DNA of 64,000 nucleotides from Paraglaciecola chathamensis S18K6 (GTDB lineage: Bacteria > Pseudomonadota > Gammaproteobacteria > Enterobacterales > Alteromonadaceae), in NCBI GenBank assembly GCA_000314955.1, contig BAEM01000006.1, positions 92,860-156,859 on the forward strand, in the 5' to 3' direction. A program made the translations under genes and the position numbers. The notes under the pieces are model-generated. The model had not been told where the DNA came from, made no database searches, and saw nothing but the letters and a program-made list of their open reading frames with translations. Numbering within the stretch: the stretch's first letter is position 1; the number at the start of each line of letters is the position of its first letter. Shown here piece after piece: positions 26,600 through 35,367 of the stretch.

Positions 26600-27880
26600 T
26601 CATTGGGAAAAAGCGGTGCCGGTCAGGCGCTGGATCTCGATGTGTTGCAAGTGCATGGCCTCGTAGGAAGCCACTAACTGCCTCTGTGTGTTGAGCAATT
26701 CCCTCTGCAATTGAACCCACTGCGTGTAACTCAGTTGACCTTTTTCAAATGCATGGCGGGCTTCTTTCAACGCTGAGTCCAACGTTGGAATAATGCGATT
26801 TTCAATGGTGTGGATGACGTGCCCCGAATGCGCCATCTCTTGAATCAGTACGAATAACTGGGCATCCAATTGTTGCATTAGTGACGCTTGTTCACTCGCT
26901 AGTACCTGTTGCTGTGCCCGCAACGCGGCAATTTTACCGGCGTTGATATCTGTTCTGCCCCACGGAATAGAGACGCCGGCCACAAGTCCAAAGTCATCGG
27001 TAGATTCATAACGGCGTACTCCTGCAGACAGCTGCCACTGAGGCTTAGCTTCGATGCGGGCGTTTTCGATCTGTGATTCAACGATGCGCTGGGAGGTGGT
27101 GAAGCGCGAAACTTGGGGGTTATTGCGAATGGAGCTAATGGCTTGAGCAGTGTTGGGGAGCATAGGTATTTCACTCAAATCGCCAGATAAAGAATAGTCA
27201 GTTTCTGGGTCGCCCCACAAGGCACTTAACTGGTACTTCGCCGCGGCAATTTCATGCTCCGAATCTTCCACTGCCAACTCCCGCCGTATAAGTTCTGCTT
27301 CTGCCAGTTTCCGTTCAACCAGTGAGCTTTTCCCGGCGTTAATACGCTCCTTGATCACGCTCAACAGCTCTCTGGCTTGAGAGACACCAAGCTTATTCAG
27401 CCTCAGTTGCTCTTCGCTAACGAGTACTTCAATAAATTTTTTCGCAGTAAGGGCCGACAAATCCAGCGCCTTCACTTTTTTATCGTTGAGCAGTTGGCTA
27501 GCTTCGCTATCCACCGCCTTAATACGGCTGCTAATTTGCTCTTGCTGCAATATCCAAGAATACGTCAAGGTAGACTGCATGCTTTTCAAAGCGCTGAAAT
27601 TATCAGTCCCCATGGCATCTTCAATCATCAGGCTAACTTGCGCGCGCTGTTCAGTGCCGGCCTGTATTCGTCGCCCCTCCATTACAGCCTGCTGATCAAC
27701 AAATACTCTGAGGTCTGGGTGGTTTTCCAGTGTCAGTGACACCGCATTTTGCATAGTCAATGATAAGGAAGGTACGGTCTCCCCTAGTGTCGTTAAACTG
27801 ACCACTCCCGCCAGCACCCCAACCAAAAACCGACTAGCGATAGGTTTTAAAGTTAAAGAATATTGATGTTTTTTAATCAT
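26600..27880 (-). CDS. TolC-family outer membrane efflux protein, CzcC type
   Basis: A 426-residue outer-membrane factor with a signal sequence at about residues 15-35 and long alpha-helical barrel segments rich in glutamine and alanine, such as QMEGRRIQAG-like and AALRAQQQVLASEQ. ATG 27880 is chosen, with GGTGGG upstream. It is the first gene of the RND operon and forms the exit channel. A long inverted repeat lies 29 bases upstream of its start. Confidence 0.88.
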   Translation of the reverse strand: MIKKHQYSLTLKPIASRFLVGVLAGVVSLTTLGETVPSLSLTMQNAVSLTLENHPDLRVFVDQQAVMEGRRIQAGTEQRAQVSLMIEDAMGTDNFSALKSMQSTLTYSWILQQEQISSRIKAVDSEASQLLNDKKVKALDLSALTAKKFIEVLVSEEQLRLNKLGVSQARELLSVIKERINAGKSSLVERKLAEAELIRRELAVEDSEHEIAAAKYQLSALWGDPETDYSLSGDLSEIPMLPNTAQAISSIRNNPQVSRFTTSQRIVESQIENARIEAKPQWQLSAGVRRYESTDDFGLVAGVSIPWGRTDINAGKIAALRAQQQVLASEQASLMQQLDAQLFVLIQEMAHSGHVIHTIENRIIPTLDSALKEARHAFEKGQLSYTQWVQLQRELLNTQRQLVASYEAMHLQHIEIQRLTGTAFSQ

Positions 27881-27908
27881 TACCCACCCTGTCAGTGACA
27901 ATTTCGGA

Positions 27909-27955
27909 GCCATAGCAATGTCAATTCCATCACAATATGCATTAGCTGCTATGGC
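27909..27955 (-). promoter_or_regulatory. Inverted repeat upstream of the RND operon
   Basis: GCCATAGCA at 27909-27917 is the exact reverse complement of TGCTATGGC at 27947-27955. The two arms are 29 bases apart. This could be a looped operator or an mRNA leader hairpin of the efflux operon. Confidence 0.4.
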
Positions 27956-28354
27956 ATAAAATTCATACAATACAATCGTCGCAGATCAAAAACCCATTGG
28001 CAATAGGTTTTATCCGCAATAGCTTAGTAAGTATTATATGTTTGCCCTAAGAAACTTTCTTTTTTACGTGGAGGGTAATTAGTAATAAAGCGCTATTACT
28101 GTGACAAATTCAGCAAGTTATTCTGTGGTCAGCAAAGAATTACACAATTTCCGCAGTTTTCAATTAATAAGATTAACCTTTCACACTAGCGTCATACGCT
28201 ACGGACTGCGAATTAGTTTGCTTCCTTTGCAATTTTATAGAAAACAGATTTCAGAAGTATGCAATACACATTACTTTATAACAGCCCTCGCAACGCCCAA
28301 TAGGGCAAACAAACGCAATGAACGAGAATTGACTGAAGCGCATTCAAACCCAAC

Positions 28355-28386
28355 CTGACAACACCACGTGCGCTGGGTGTTGTCAG
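28355..28386 (-). terminator. Hairpin after the yiiD-like gene
   Basis: CTGACAACACC pairs perfectly with GGTGTTGTCAG (11 bp, 10-base loop), 24 bases downstream of the yiiD-like stop. It lacks a T-run on the minus strand, so termination is likely but not certain. Confidence 0.55.
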
Positions 28387-28409
28387 TTGTAAGCGTTAAC
28401 TAGTGAACC

Positions 28410-29336
28410 TTAGGTGCTTTCGTTTTCTTTTGGGGTGGTTTCAGGGGGGAGTATCCAGTACACACCACTGAATTCAGCGACTGCGGTATCGCCATCTAGA
28501 ATGTCCACTTGCAGTTTAATATGGCACTTTTTGCCTTTGGACAAGGTTTCAAACTTGCCGCTTAGGCTTTCAACATGACATAACGCTCTGGGCTGCATGG
28601 TGATGGGCTTGTGATAATGAATATTACCGTCTCCTAGCACTATTTCGCCGGCTAGGTTCTTTTGCTTAAGTTGCAGAAAAATCATTCCCCAGCCCGTTAA
28701 CGTGGCTAAAGAAAAAATGCTGCCTGCGAACATAGTCCCGTGCAGGTTGATATTTCTATTTAACGAGGCGCGGTTCTCTAGAGTTTTACCGGAATATTGA
28801 TAGAGCTTAATGCCCATTTGCTCACTAATGGGGATGGTGTCGTGCCAAGTGTCTTGCAGTTCTTTACACCATTTGGGGTGTAGCAAAATCGTATTGTGTT
28901 CTAAAAGACGCTTAACCATTTGTTGGCGTTTTAGCTTGCCCAGCTCAGTAGATGCTTCTTTTTCTACTTCAAAACCACAACTTTCGAAAAAGGGTGTCGA
29001 CAGTTCACGACTGTTCGTCACCATACGTACCGCCCCTTCTTGGCGCGCAACTGATTCAAGCGAAGACATGATCATTTTTGCTAAGCCGCGACCTTGGGCT
29101 TCATTGGCAACAGCAATATGACGGATCTGTGCTTCTTCTGCGCTGTTCATGTGCACGCGACCAATGGCAATCACTTCACCTTTGTTGTTGCGGATCATGC
29201 GATGCTCACTGACTTGTTCGTATTCGTCTTTTTCAGACCCTTGGGGGAAGTTCCAAGGCTTGCGTAGCATTAACCAGCGAAATTCGAAGTACGCGTCAAA
29301 CTCAGCATCTGTTTCTGGGGTTTCAATTTTATACAT
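28410..29336 (-). CDS. yiiD: YiiD-like bifunctional GNAT acetyltransferase/thioesterase-fold protein
   Basis: A 308-residue two-domain protein. Residues 1-150 form a GNAT domain with the acetyl-CoA loop EAQGRGLAKMI; residues 160-300 form a hotdog-fold YiiD-type thioesterase domain with NINLHGTMFAGSIFSLATLTG and the NIHYHKPI segment. E. coli YiiD has the same layout and has been linked to the start of fatty-acid synthesis. The gene stands alone, ends at a hairpin, and is separated by 95 bases from dtd. Confidence 0.88.
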   Translation of the reverse strand: MYKIETPETDAEFDAYFEFRWLMLRKPWNFPQGSEKDEYEQVSEHRMIRNNKGEVIAIGRVHMNSAEEAQIRHIAVANEAQGRGLAKMIMSSLESVARQEGAVRMVTNSRELSTPFFESCGFEVEKEASTELGKLKRQQMVKRLLEHNTILLHPKWCKELQDTWHDTIPISEQMGIKLYQYSGKTLENRASLNRNINLHGTMFAGSIFSLATLTGWGMIFLQLKQKNLAGEIVLGDGNIHYHKPITMQPRALCHVESLSGKFETLSKGKKCHIKLQVDILDGDTAVAEFSGVYWILPPETTPKENEST

Positions 29337-29431
29337 TATGATGCACTTATCCTTATGGAAATATCGATAACCTGAGGCCAGATTACACTAGCCAGCCCAC
29401 CATTAAATAGCATTCAATGCTTGGTAGCAAA

Positions 29432-29869
29432 TTAGACACTCAAACTAAAGGTGACAGGCCCGTCGTTTACTAAACTGACTTGCATGTTTGCACCAAAACG
29501 GCCTGTCTCGCAGTCGATCTCGCTATTTTTACCGAGTTCAACAAAATAGTTGTACAGAGCTTCGCCTAACTGCGGACTGGCGCCTTGAGAAAAACCGGGG
29601 CGATTCCCTTTGTTCGTTTGTGCCACCAAGGTAAATTGAGAAACCACCAGCAGTCCGCCGCCTACTTGTTTGAGGTTCAAGTTCATTTTGCCGTTTTCAT
29701 CACTGAAAATTCGGTAATTCAACACCCGTTCAAAAAGCTTTTTAGCCTTTTCTTCGTTGTCGTCTTTTTCAACCCCTAATAATAACACTATGCCCTGCTC
29801 TATCTGCCCTGTCACCTGTTCATCGGCGGTGACCTTTGCTTCACTCACCCTTTGAATTAGGCCAATCAT
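29432..29869 (-). CDS. dtd: D-aminoacyl-tRNA deacylase
   Basis: A 145-residue, full-length DTD protein that hydrolyses D-aminoacyl-tRNA and glycyl-tRNA(Ala) in the cytoplasm. The two active-site signatures are visible: SQFTLVA and, near the C-terminus, NDGPVTFSL carrying the Gly-cisPro pair. ATG 29869 follows AAGGAG. Its start overlaps the proline iminopeptidase stop by ATGA, so the two are translated together. Confidence 0.96.
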   Translation of the reverse strand: MIGLIQRVSEAKVTADEQVTGQIEQGIVLLLGVEKDDNEEKAKKLFERVLNYRIFSDENGKMNLNLKQVGGGLLVVSQFTLVAQTNKGNRPGFSQGASPQLGEALYNYFVELGKNSEIDCETGRFGANMQVSLVNDGPVTFSLSV

Positions 29870-30834
29870 TGTTGCTCCTTGATAAAACGTGCCATGGCTT
29901 TTGTGGCTAGACACAACGCCGCACTAATTTTCGGCTCATTGGCGCTGTGCCCTGACTCAGGAACTATCGTAAGTTGGCTAGCAGGCCACGCTTCGTTAAG
30001 TAAGTAAGCCCCTTGTATTTTGCACACGCAGTCATAGCGACCATGAATAATCGTCGCGGGTATATGCTTGATTTTATGAATATTATTCAATATGAAGTTA
30101 GGTTCAATAAAGCATAAATGCTTAATATAGTGGCATTCCAGAATCGCCAAGCTTATGCCTCTGTGCACATCGGGTACCAGCTCATCTTCATGTAATTTAC
30201 AATGTAGCTTGCTAATGCGCGCTTCCCATAAACACCAGGCTTTAATCGCTGCCATTTTGTGTACTTCATCGCTGCCGGTAAACAATGCGTAATAAGCGTC
30301 AACCAAAGAGCAGTTTTTAATCTCGTCAGCCACAGGATGCACAAACTCGTGGTAGTAATCAGGGAACAATTGCGCCGCGCCGCCTTGCTCATCAAGATAC
30401 CAATCGAAGTCTTCTTTTCGCCCTAAAAAGCTGCCGCGCAATATCAAACCTTTAACCGTTTGCGGCTGTTCAATAGCGGCAAGCATGGCTAGCGTCGCCC
30501 CCCAAGAGCCACCAAACAATATCCACTGTTGCACACCTAAGTGCTTTCTTATCAGTGATATGTCGTTCAGCAAATCCTGCGTTGTATTGTTCTTTATGCT
30601 GCCAAATGGCGTGGATTGGCCACTTCCTCTTTGGTCGAACCCGATGATCCAGTATTTTTCTGGGTCAAAGAAACGGCGATAATTAGCAAAAAGCCCTGCC
30701 CCTGGGCCGCCATGCAAAAACAGCACAGGTATGCCTTTCGGGTTGCCGCTTTGTTCTACATATAGCGAGTGCCCTGCGCCAACGGCAAGCATTTCACTAA
30801 AAAAAGGTTTAATTGCAGGATAGAGTTCGCTCAT
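29866..30834 (-). CDS. pip: Proline iminopeptidase, alpha/beta hydrolase (S33)
   Basis: A 322-residue cytoplasmic peptidase that frees N-terminal proline from peptides. The oxyanion segment HGGPGAG is at residues 41-47, nucleophile Ser110 lies in GGSWGATLA, the acid residue is in HGRYD, and the catalytic His in SGHSAN. Length and motifs agree with the S33 family. ATG 30834 is the first conserved methionine. It is coupled to dtd and divergent from a small membrane-protein gene. Confidence 0.93.
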   Translation of the reverse strand: MSELYPAIKPFFSEMLAVGAGHSLYVEQSGNPKGIPVLFLHGGPGAGLFANYRRFFDPEKYWIIGFDQRGSGQSTPFGSIKNNTTQDLLNDISLIRKHLGVQQWILFGGSWGATLAMLAAIEQPQTVKGLILRGSFLGRKEDFDWYLDEQGGAAQLFPDYYHEFVHPVADEIKNCSLVDAYYALFTGSDEVHKMAAIKAWCLWEARISKLHCKLHEDELVPDVHRGISLAILECHYIKHLCFIEPNFILNNIHKIKHIPATIIHGRYDCVCKIQGAYLLNEAWPASQLTIVPESGHSANEPKISAALCLATKAMARFIKEQQ

Positions 30835-30928
30835 AGCAGTTGCCACATTGACATTATTTCTTCCAACCGATTGCAGTAGTTTGCTAAAGTGTATTAACAA
30901 TAATGAATTAATAACTTAGGGGCAACAG

Positions 30929-31156
30929 ATGGCAGGACAAGGTTCAGGCGGAAATGTAATTGCAGCGATATGTAACTTCTTTATTCCAGGCCTAGGGCAA
31001 TTAGTGCAAGGACGTATACTGGCAGCAATCATCTTTTTTGTTCTAGTTTGGACTAACTATGCCTTAGCAGCGACCGGCATTCTCTTTTTTATGGCTGTGT
31101 TTGGTTTCATATTTCAAGTGTGGTCGATCATTGACGCTGCTAAGTATCGCGGTTAA
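30929..31156 (+). CDS. Small two-helix membrane protein
   Basis: A 75-residue protein with two hydrophobic segments (about residues 9-25 and 30-65). The motif IPGLGQLVQGR recalls the TM2/DUF5683-type proteins, where a GxGxxxxG/R turn joins helices. AGGGGCAACAG precedes ATG 30929. It lies 21 bases before a DUF2959 lipoprotein gene, so the two are probably an operon. The function is unknown. Confidence 0.7.
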   Translation: MAGQGSGGNVIAAICNFFIPGLGQLVQGRILAAIIFFVLVWTNYALAATGILFFMAVFGFIFQVWSIIDAAKYRG

Positions 31157-31177
31157 ATAACGCTAAATGAGGTTTTC

Positions 31178-31816
31178 ATGATAAAAATTATCCCTGCACT
31201 ATTTGCATTTACTGTGCTTACTGGGTGCCAAAGCGCCTACTATGCCGCTTGGGAAAAGGTAGGAGTTGAAAAGCGCGATATCATGGTTGATCGCGTTGAA
31301 GATGCCAAAGAATCCCAAGAAGATGCTCAACAACAGTTTAGCGATGCACTAGAACAATTCACGCATTTGATGAATTACGACGGTGGTGAATTGCAAGATG
31401 TTTACGAAGAGCTAAAAGACCAATACGAAGAAAGTAACCAAGCGGCCACTGAAGTCACTAAACGGATTAATAAAGTGCAAAGCGTAGCCGATGCGTTATT
31501 TGATGAGTGGGAAACTGAGCTTGATAAATACAGTAACCCAGATCTGCGCCGCGAAAGCGCCAATAAATTAAAAGACACCCAGCGCCGCTACGCTAGCCTG
31601 CTTAAAAGCATGCGTAAAGCGGAAGCTAAAATGGAGCCGGTTTTATCTGCACTACAAGACAACGTACTGTATTTAAAACATAACCTAAATGCGACCGCAA
31701 TAGGGGCGTTACAAAGTGAATTTAATGGCGTTAAAAATGATATTAACCAGCTAATTGCTGAAATGAATAACGCCATTAAAGAATCGAACGCGTTTATCTC
31801 GAGTATGCGAGACTAA
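31178..31816 (+). CDS. DUF2959 family lipoprotein
   Basis: A 212-residue lipoprotein: a short signal followed by the lipobox LTGC, with Cys at about residue 17. The rest is almost wholly helical and highly charged, with long coiled-coil-like segments (residues 40-110 and 125-205). This matches the DUF2959 family found in marine gammaproteobacteria. No enzymatic motif is seen. It is probably attached to the outer membrane and may act as a structural protein; it ends 14 bases from the convergent BrkB-family gene. Confidence 0.82.
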   Translation: MIKIIPALFAFTVLTGCQSAYYAAWEKVGVEKRDIMVDRVEDAKESQEDAQQQFSDALEQFTHLMNYDGGELQDVYEELKDQYEESNQAATEVTKRINKVQSVADALFDEWETELDKYSNPDLRRESANKLKDTQRRYASLLKSMRKAEAKMEPVLSALQDNVLYLKHNLNATAIGALQSEFNGVKNDINQLIAEMNNAIKESNAFISSMRD

Positions 31817-31830
31817 TTCGTTTTCATACG

Positions 31831-32733
31831 CTACGCAGGCGATTGGGGGTCTTCCTCGTCGACCTGCGTAAAACTCTCTTCTGCTTCCTCGTGAAAAAAC
31901 ACTTCAATAACGTGGGTTAACTCCGCCCCGAGCAATACCACAATCCAAGATAAATATACCCAGACGAACAAGATAGGTATAACCGCCATTGCACCATAAA
32001 TCATTTGATACGATGGAAAGTGAGTGATGTAAAACGAGAAACCTTTCTTCGACAATTCAAACAATAATGCCCCCATAAACGCACCAACAAGGGCGTGACG
32101 AGGGTTAATTCGTTTGTTTGGAACAATCATATAAATAATAAAGAACGCACATACCGATGCTATAAACGGCACGATTTTAAGCATGGCAGTGGTTGCGCCC
32201 ATCGTATATGCCTCTGCGGAGTTCGCAAACGCCACTAGATAAGAGCTCATGATCACACTCAAGCCAATTAACAGCGGCCCAAGCGTAAGGATCATCCAGT
32301 AAATAGCGAAGGTAAAAATGATCGGGCGTTCGCTTTTCGCCTGCCATATGCGGTTTAAGGTTTTATCAATATTTGAGATAAGCAGTAAAGCCACCACCAC
32401 TAAAGATAAAATGCCTATCGCGCCCATTTTTGACGCATTCCCTACAAACTCGGCCACATAACCTTGAATTTGATCGCCCGAGGTAGGAATAAAATTACCG
32501 AAAATGAGCGCCTCTATATCACCACGCACTTCTGAAAACGCAGGAAAGGCCGACAAGATGGTGAAGAACACCATAATAAACGGCACCAAAGATAATAAAG
32601 ACACATAAGCTAAGTGCCCTGCAGATACGGTAATTCCGTCTCGCTGGCAGTGACTTACAAACATACGAGCAAAAATATTCGCTTTGGGTAACCAGCGCCT
32701 GAATAGATCCGATAGGATAACTTTGGGCTCCAT
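31831..32733 (-). CDS. YihY/BrkB family inner-membrane protein
   Basis: A 300-residue protein with six membrane helices. The N-terminal segment AGHLAYVSLLSLVPFI and the later FPSYQMIYGAMAVIPILFVW are typical of the YihY/BrkB family (formerly misnamed ribonuclease BN). The acidic tail is EAEESFTQVDEEDPQ. AAGGAAA precedes ATG 32733. The family is thought to be a transporter, but no substrate is established. It follows metF by 34 bases and could share its transcript. Confidence 0.87.
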   Translation of the reverse strand: MEPKVILSDLFRRWLPKANIFARMFVSHCQRDGITVSAGHLAYVSLLSLVPFIMVFFTILSAFPAFSEVRGDIEALIFGNFIPTSGDQIQGYVAEFVGNASKMGAIGILSLVVVALLLISNIDKTLNRIWQAKSERPIIFTFAIYWMILTLGPLLIGLSVIMSSYLVAFANSAEAYTMGATTAMLKIVPFIASVCAFFIIYMIVPNKRINPRHALVGAFMGALLFELSKKGFSFYITHFPSYQMIYGAMAVIPILFVWVYLSWIVVLLGAELTHVIEVFFHEEAEESFTQVDEEDPQSPA

Positions 32734-32767
32734 ATATTTCCTTTTTACAGCAGGTTAGCAATATTGC

Positions 32768-33670
<903 letters not shown>

Positions 33671-33672
33671 CT

Positions 33673-33696
33673 AGACGTTTAGACGTCTAAACTAAA
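33673..33696 (-). promoter_or_regulatory. Met-box operator of metF
   Basis: AGACGTTT (7/8) and AGACGTCT (8/8 match to the MetJ Met box) lie in tandem at 33673-33688. A weak third box overlaps the predicted -10 element at 33689-33694. The minus-strand promoter has TTGACG at 33712-33717 as -35 and TAGTTT as -10 with 17-base spacing, so bound MetJ would cover the -10 and start site. Confidence 0.88.
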
Positions 33697-33716
33697 CTTT
33701 GTACGTAAAGCCGTCA

Positions 33717-33732
33717 AGATGTTTAGCAGTCT
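33717..33732 (+). promoter_or_regulatory. Second tandem Met-box pair near the metJ promoter
   Basis: AGATGTTT and AGCAGTCT (each 6/8 to the consensus) form another tandem pair. It ends five bases before the metJ -35 element and touches the metF -35 element. It could serve autoregulation of metJ or extend the metF operator. Confidence 0.5.
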
Positions 33733-33736
33733 ATCG

Positions 33737-33764
33737 TTGACCTTTATTGGTTTATGGTTAGAAT
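33737..33764 (+). promoter_or_regulatory. Predicted sigma-70 promoter of metJ
   Basis: TTGACC at 33737-33742 and TAGAAT at 33759-33764 are separated by 16 bases, 35 bases ahead of the metJ start. Both hexamers are close to consensus. Confidence 0.65.
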
Positions 33765-33798
33765 TTCCCCTTATAAGAAAGAAAAAAGCGAGTAAACG

Positions 33799-34122
33799 AT
33801 GGCTAAAACGACGAAATGGAATGGGAAATACATTCATCCCTACGCCGAACACGGAAAGAAAAGCGAGCAGGTGAAAAAGGTGACTGTGTCTATTCCCCTT
33901 AAAGTGCTCAAAGTATTAACGGATGAACGCACCCGTAGGCAGGTGAATAATCTGCGTCATGCGACAAACTCAGAGCTACTGTGTGAAGCGTTTCTGCACG
34001 CTTTTACTGGGCAGCCTTTACCGAACGACAATGATTTGCAAAAAGATAACGACAATCGCATTCCTAGCGATGCTTTACGCATCATGCAGGAAATGGGCAT
34101 TAACATCGATTCAGAAGAATAG
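33799..34122 (+). CDS. metJ: Methionine regulon repressor MetJ
   Basis: A 107-residue ribbon-helix-helix repressor using S-adenosylmethionine as corepressor. The DNA-contacting strand [15 protein letters not shown], the [20 protein letters not shown] helices and the acidic C-terminus agree with MetJ over the full length (E. coli protein 105 residues). It is divergent from metF with Met boxes between them. Its stop codon is inside a strong hairpin. Confidence 0.97.
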   Translation: MAKTTKWNGKYIHPYAEHGKKSEQVKKVTVSIPLKVLKVLTDERTRRQVNNLRHATNSELLCEAFLHAFTGQPLPNDNDLQKDNDNRIPSDALRIMQEMGINIDSEE

Positions 34123-34145
34123 GCCTTAACAGGCTATTCTTCTGA
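34111..34145. terminator. Hairpin containing the metJ stop codon
   Basis: TCAGAAGAATAG pairs perfectly with CTATTCTTCTGA, and with a one-base bulge the stem extends by CCT/AGG around the loop TAAC. The metJ TAG stop forms part of the left arm. It lies between metJ and the convergent glutathione transferase gene and is probably a shared terminator or mRNA-end stabiliser. There is no T-run. Confidence 0.6.
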
Positions 34146-34157
34146 CTGAGATAGACC

Positions 34158-34823
34158 TCAAGCGTAATCGTACTGTCCGCCGCGTGAGAGTCCTTGTTGA
34201 TAAGCAGGTCGCTCATGAATGCGCTTCACATAGGCAGCAATGTTCGGGTATTGCCCGGGGACATTACGAGAAGCCATAGCCTCTAACGGGAAGCTCATTT
34301 GAATATCAGCGCCTGTTAGTGTATCCCCAGCAAACCATTCATTCTCAGCTAAATATTGCTCAACATACTTCAGGTTCGCTACCAGATTCAGTCCGTAATA
34401 TCCGTCCATCACTTTATCAGCAATTTTATTGGCCACCATTTTGACAAAAAACGGCTTGGCATTTTGGCGCACTTTATCGAACACCAGTTTTGCTACCATA
34501 GGCGGCATCATTGTACCTTCGGCGAAGTGCAACCAATAGGTGTATTGACGGTACGCTTCGGTACCTGCCTCAGGTATCAAGGCTTTATCGCTATATTTAC
34601 GCGCCAAATAATCAATGATCGCCCCTGATTCTGCCACGGTAACTTCACCATCAGTGATAACCGGCGATTTACCAAGCTGATGCACTTTTTTCAATGATTC
34701 GGGCGCTAGGTTGGTCTGACTATCTCGCTGATATCGCTCAATGTCATATTCCACACCTAATTCTTCGAGCATCCATAGAATGCGCTGAGAGCGTGAGTTG
34801 TTTAGATGGTGGAGTGTGATCAT
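34158..34823 (-). CDS. Glutathione S-transferase family protein
   Basis: A 221-residue cytoplasmic protein with an N-terminal thioredoxin-like domain (residues 1-80; HHLNNSRSQRILWMLEELG, with the catalytic Ser/Asn region, and the ESGAIIDYL glutathione-gamma-glutamyl site) and a C-terminal helical domain (90-215; GDTLTGADIQMSFPLEA). It resembles bacterial GSTs of the YfcF/Gst1 type. AAGGTG precedes ATG 34823. The substrate is unknown. Confidence 0.9.
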   Translation of the reverse strand: MITLHHLNNSRSQRILWMLEELGVEYDIERYQRDSQTNLAPESLKKVHQLGKSPVITDGEVTVAESGAIIDYLARKYSDKALIPEAGTEAYRQYTYWLHFAEGTMMPPMVAKLVFDKVRQNAKPFFVKMVANKIADKVMDGYYGLNLVANLKYVEQYLAENEWFAGDTLTGADIQMSFPLEAMASRNVPGQYPNIAAYVKRIHERPAYQQGLSRGGQYDYA

Positions 34824-34919
34824 GAGACACCTTTTATACAGTAAGTTTTTGATAGTACTAAAGTACGCGCAAAGAACCGAACTGGCTCATCAAAAATATG
34901 AATATGTTTTCATTAACGT

Positions 34920-34949
34920 AAAAAGGCTGAAGAAATCCCCAGCCTTTTT
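34920..34949 (-). terminator. Intrinsic terminator after the cytochrome c gene
   Basis: AAAAAGGCTG pairs with CAGCCTTTTT around a 10-base loop. On the minus strand the hairpin is followed by a T-rich arm, 24 bases past the cytochrome gene stop. It may also work on the plus strand. Confidence 0.8.
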
Positions 34950-34973
34950 TAGAAAACTAGCAACCGAGAAGGA

Positions 34974-35300
34974 TTATTTTCCTGACGGATCGAGACTCGC
35001 GTAATACGCCGCCAAGTTTTCAATATCTGCATCGCTTAGGCCCGCCACCATAGGTGCCATAACCATATTTTTACGCTCTCCAGAACGGAACGCTTTAAGT
35101 TGTAATGCCAAGTATTGCTCTTTTTGACCTGCTAAGTTGGGATACATTGGAATTTGTGAGATACCATTAGCACCATGACATGCCATGCAGGTCGCTGATT
35201 TAGTTTTACCGGCCGCAATGTCGCCAGCGAAAACGTTAGTTGATAACATGGCAACTGTCGACAGACTCGCCACAACACATGCTTTTGAGATTAGATTCAT
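34974..35300 (-). CDS. Monohaem class I cytochrome c
   Basis: A 108-residue exported haem protein. A signal peptide ends near VFA; the haem-binding motif CMACH follows at about residue 38 and the distal methionine is likely in MVMAPMVAG. Length and spacing fit small c553/c4-like electron carriers of the periplasm. AAGGA precedes ATG 35300. It forms a single-gene transcript ending at a terminator. Confidence 0.92.
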   Translation of the reverse strand: MNLISKACVVASLSTVAMLSTNVFAGDIAAGKTKSATCMACHGANGISQIPMYPNLAGQKEQYLALQLKAFRSGERKNMVMAPMVAGLSDADIENLAAYYASLDPSGK

Positions 35301-35367
35301 ATTTGGTCCTTAAGGTAACTTCGGTTTACAAAAAACCATTCTACGAGTAATAAAATAGGGGCAGACA

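Larger units (their letters stand above)
27881..28409. other. Intergenic region between the RND operon and the yiiD-like gene
   Basis: These 529 bases hold no convincing gene. Two structures are visible: an inverted repeat at 27909-27955 next to the RND operon, and a strong hairpin at 28355-28386 at the end of the yiiD-like gene. The middle part is A+T-rich with frequent stop codons. The RND promoter should lie here. Confidence 0.6.

Noticed and set aside
22220..27880. Cu/Ag efflux (CusCBA) assignment
   Set aside because: The fourth-helix motif of the pump is of the divalent-cation type, and no CusF is present.
28101..28358. Open frame of 85 codons in the gap after the RND operon
   Set aside because: GTG start without ribosome site, unbalanced composition, no family likeness.
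29409..29421. Palindrome AGCATT-C-AATGCT downstream of dtd
   Set aside because: A single short dyad without T-run or promoter context; probably chance.
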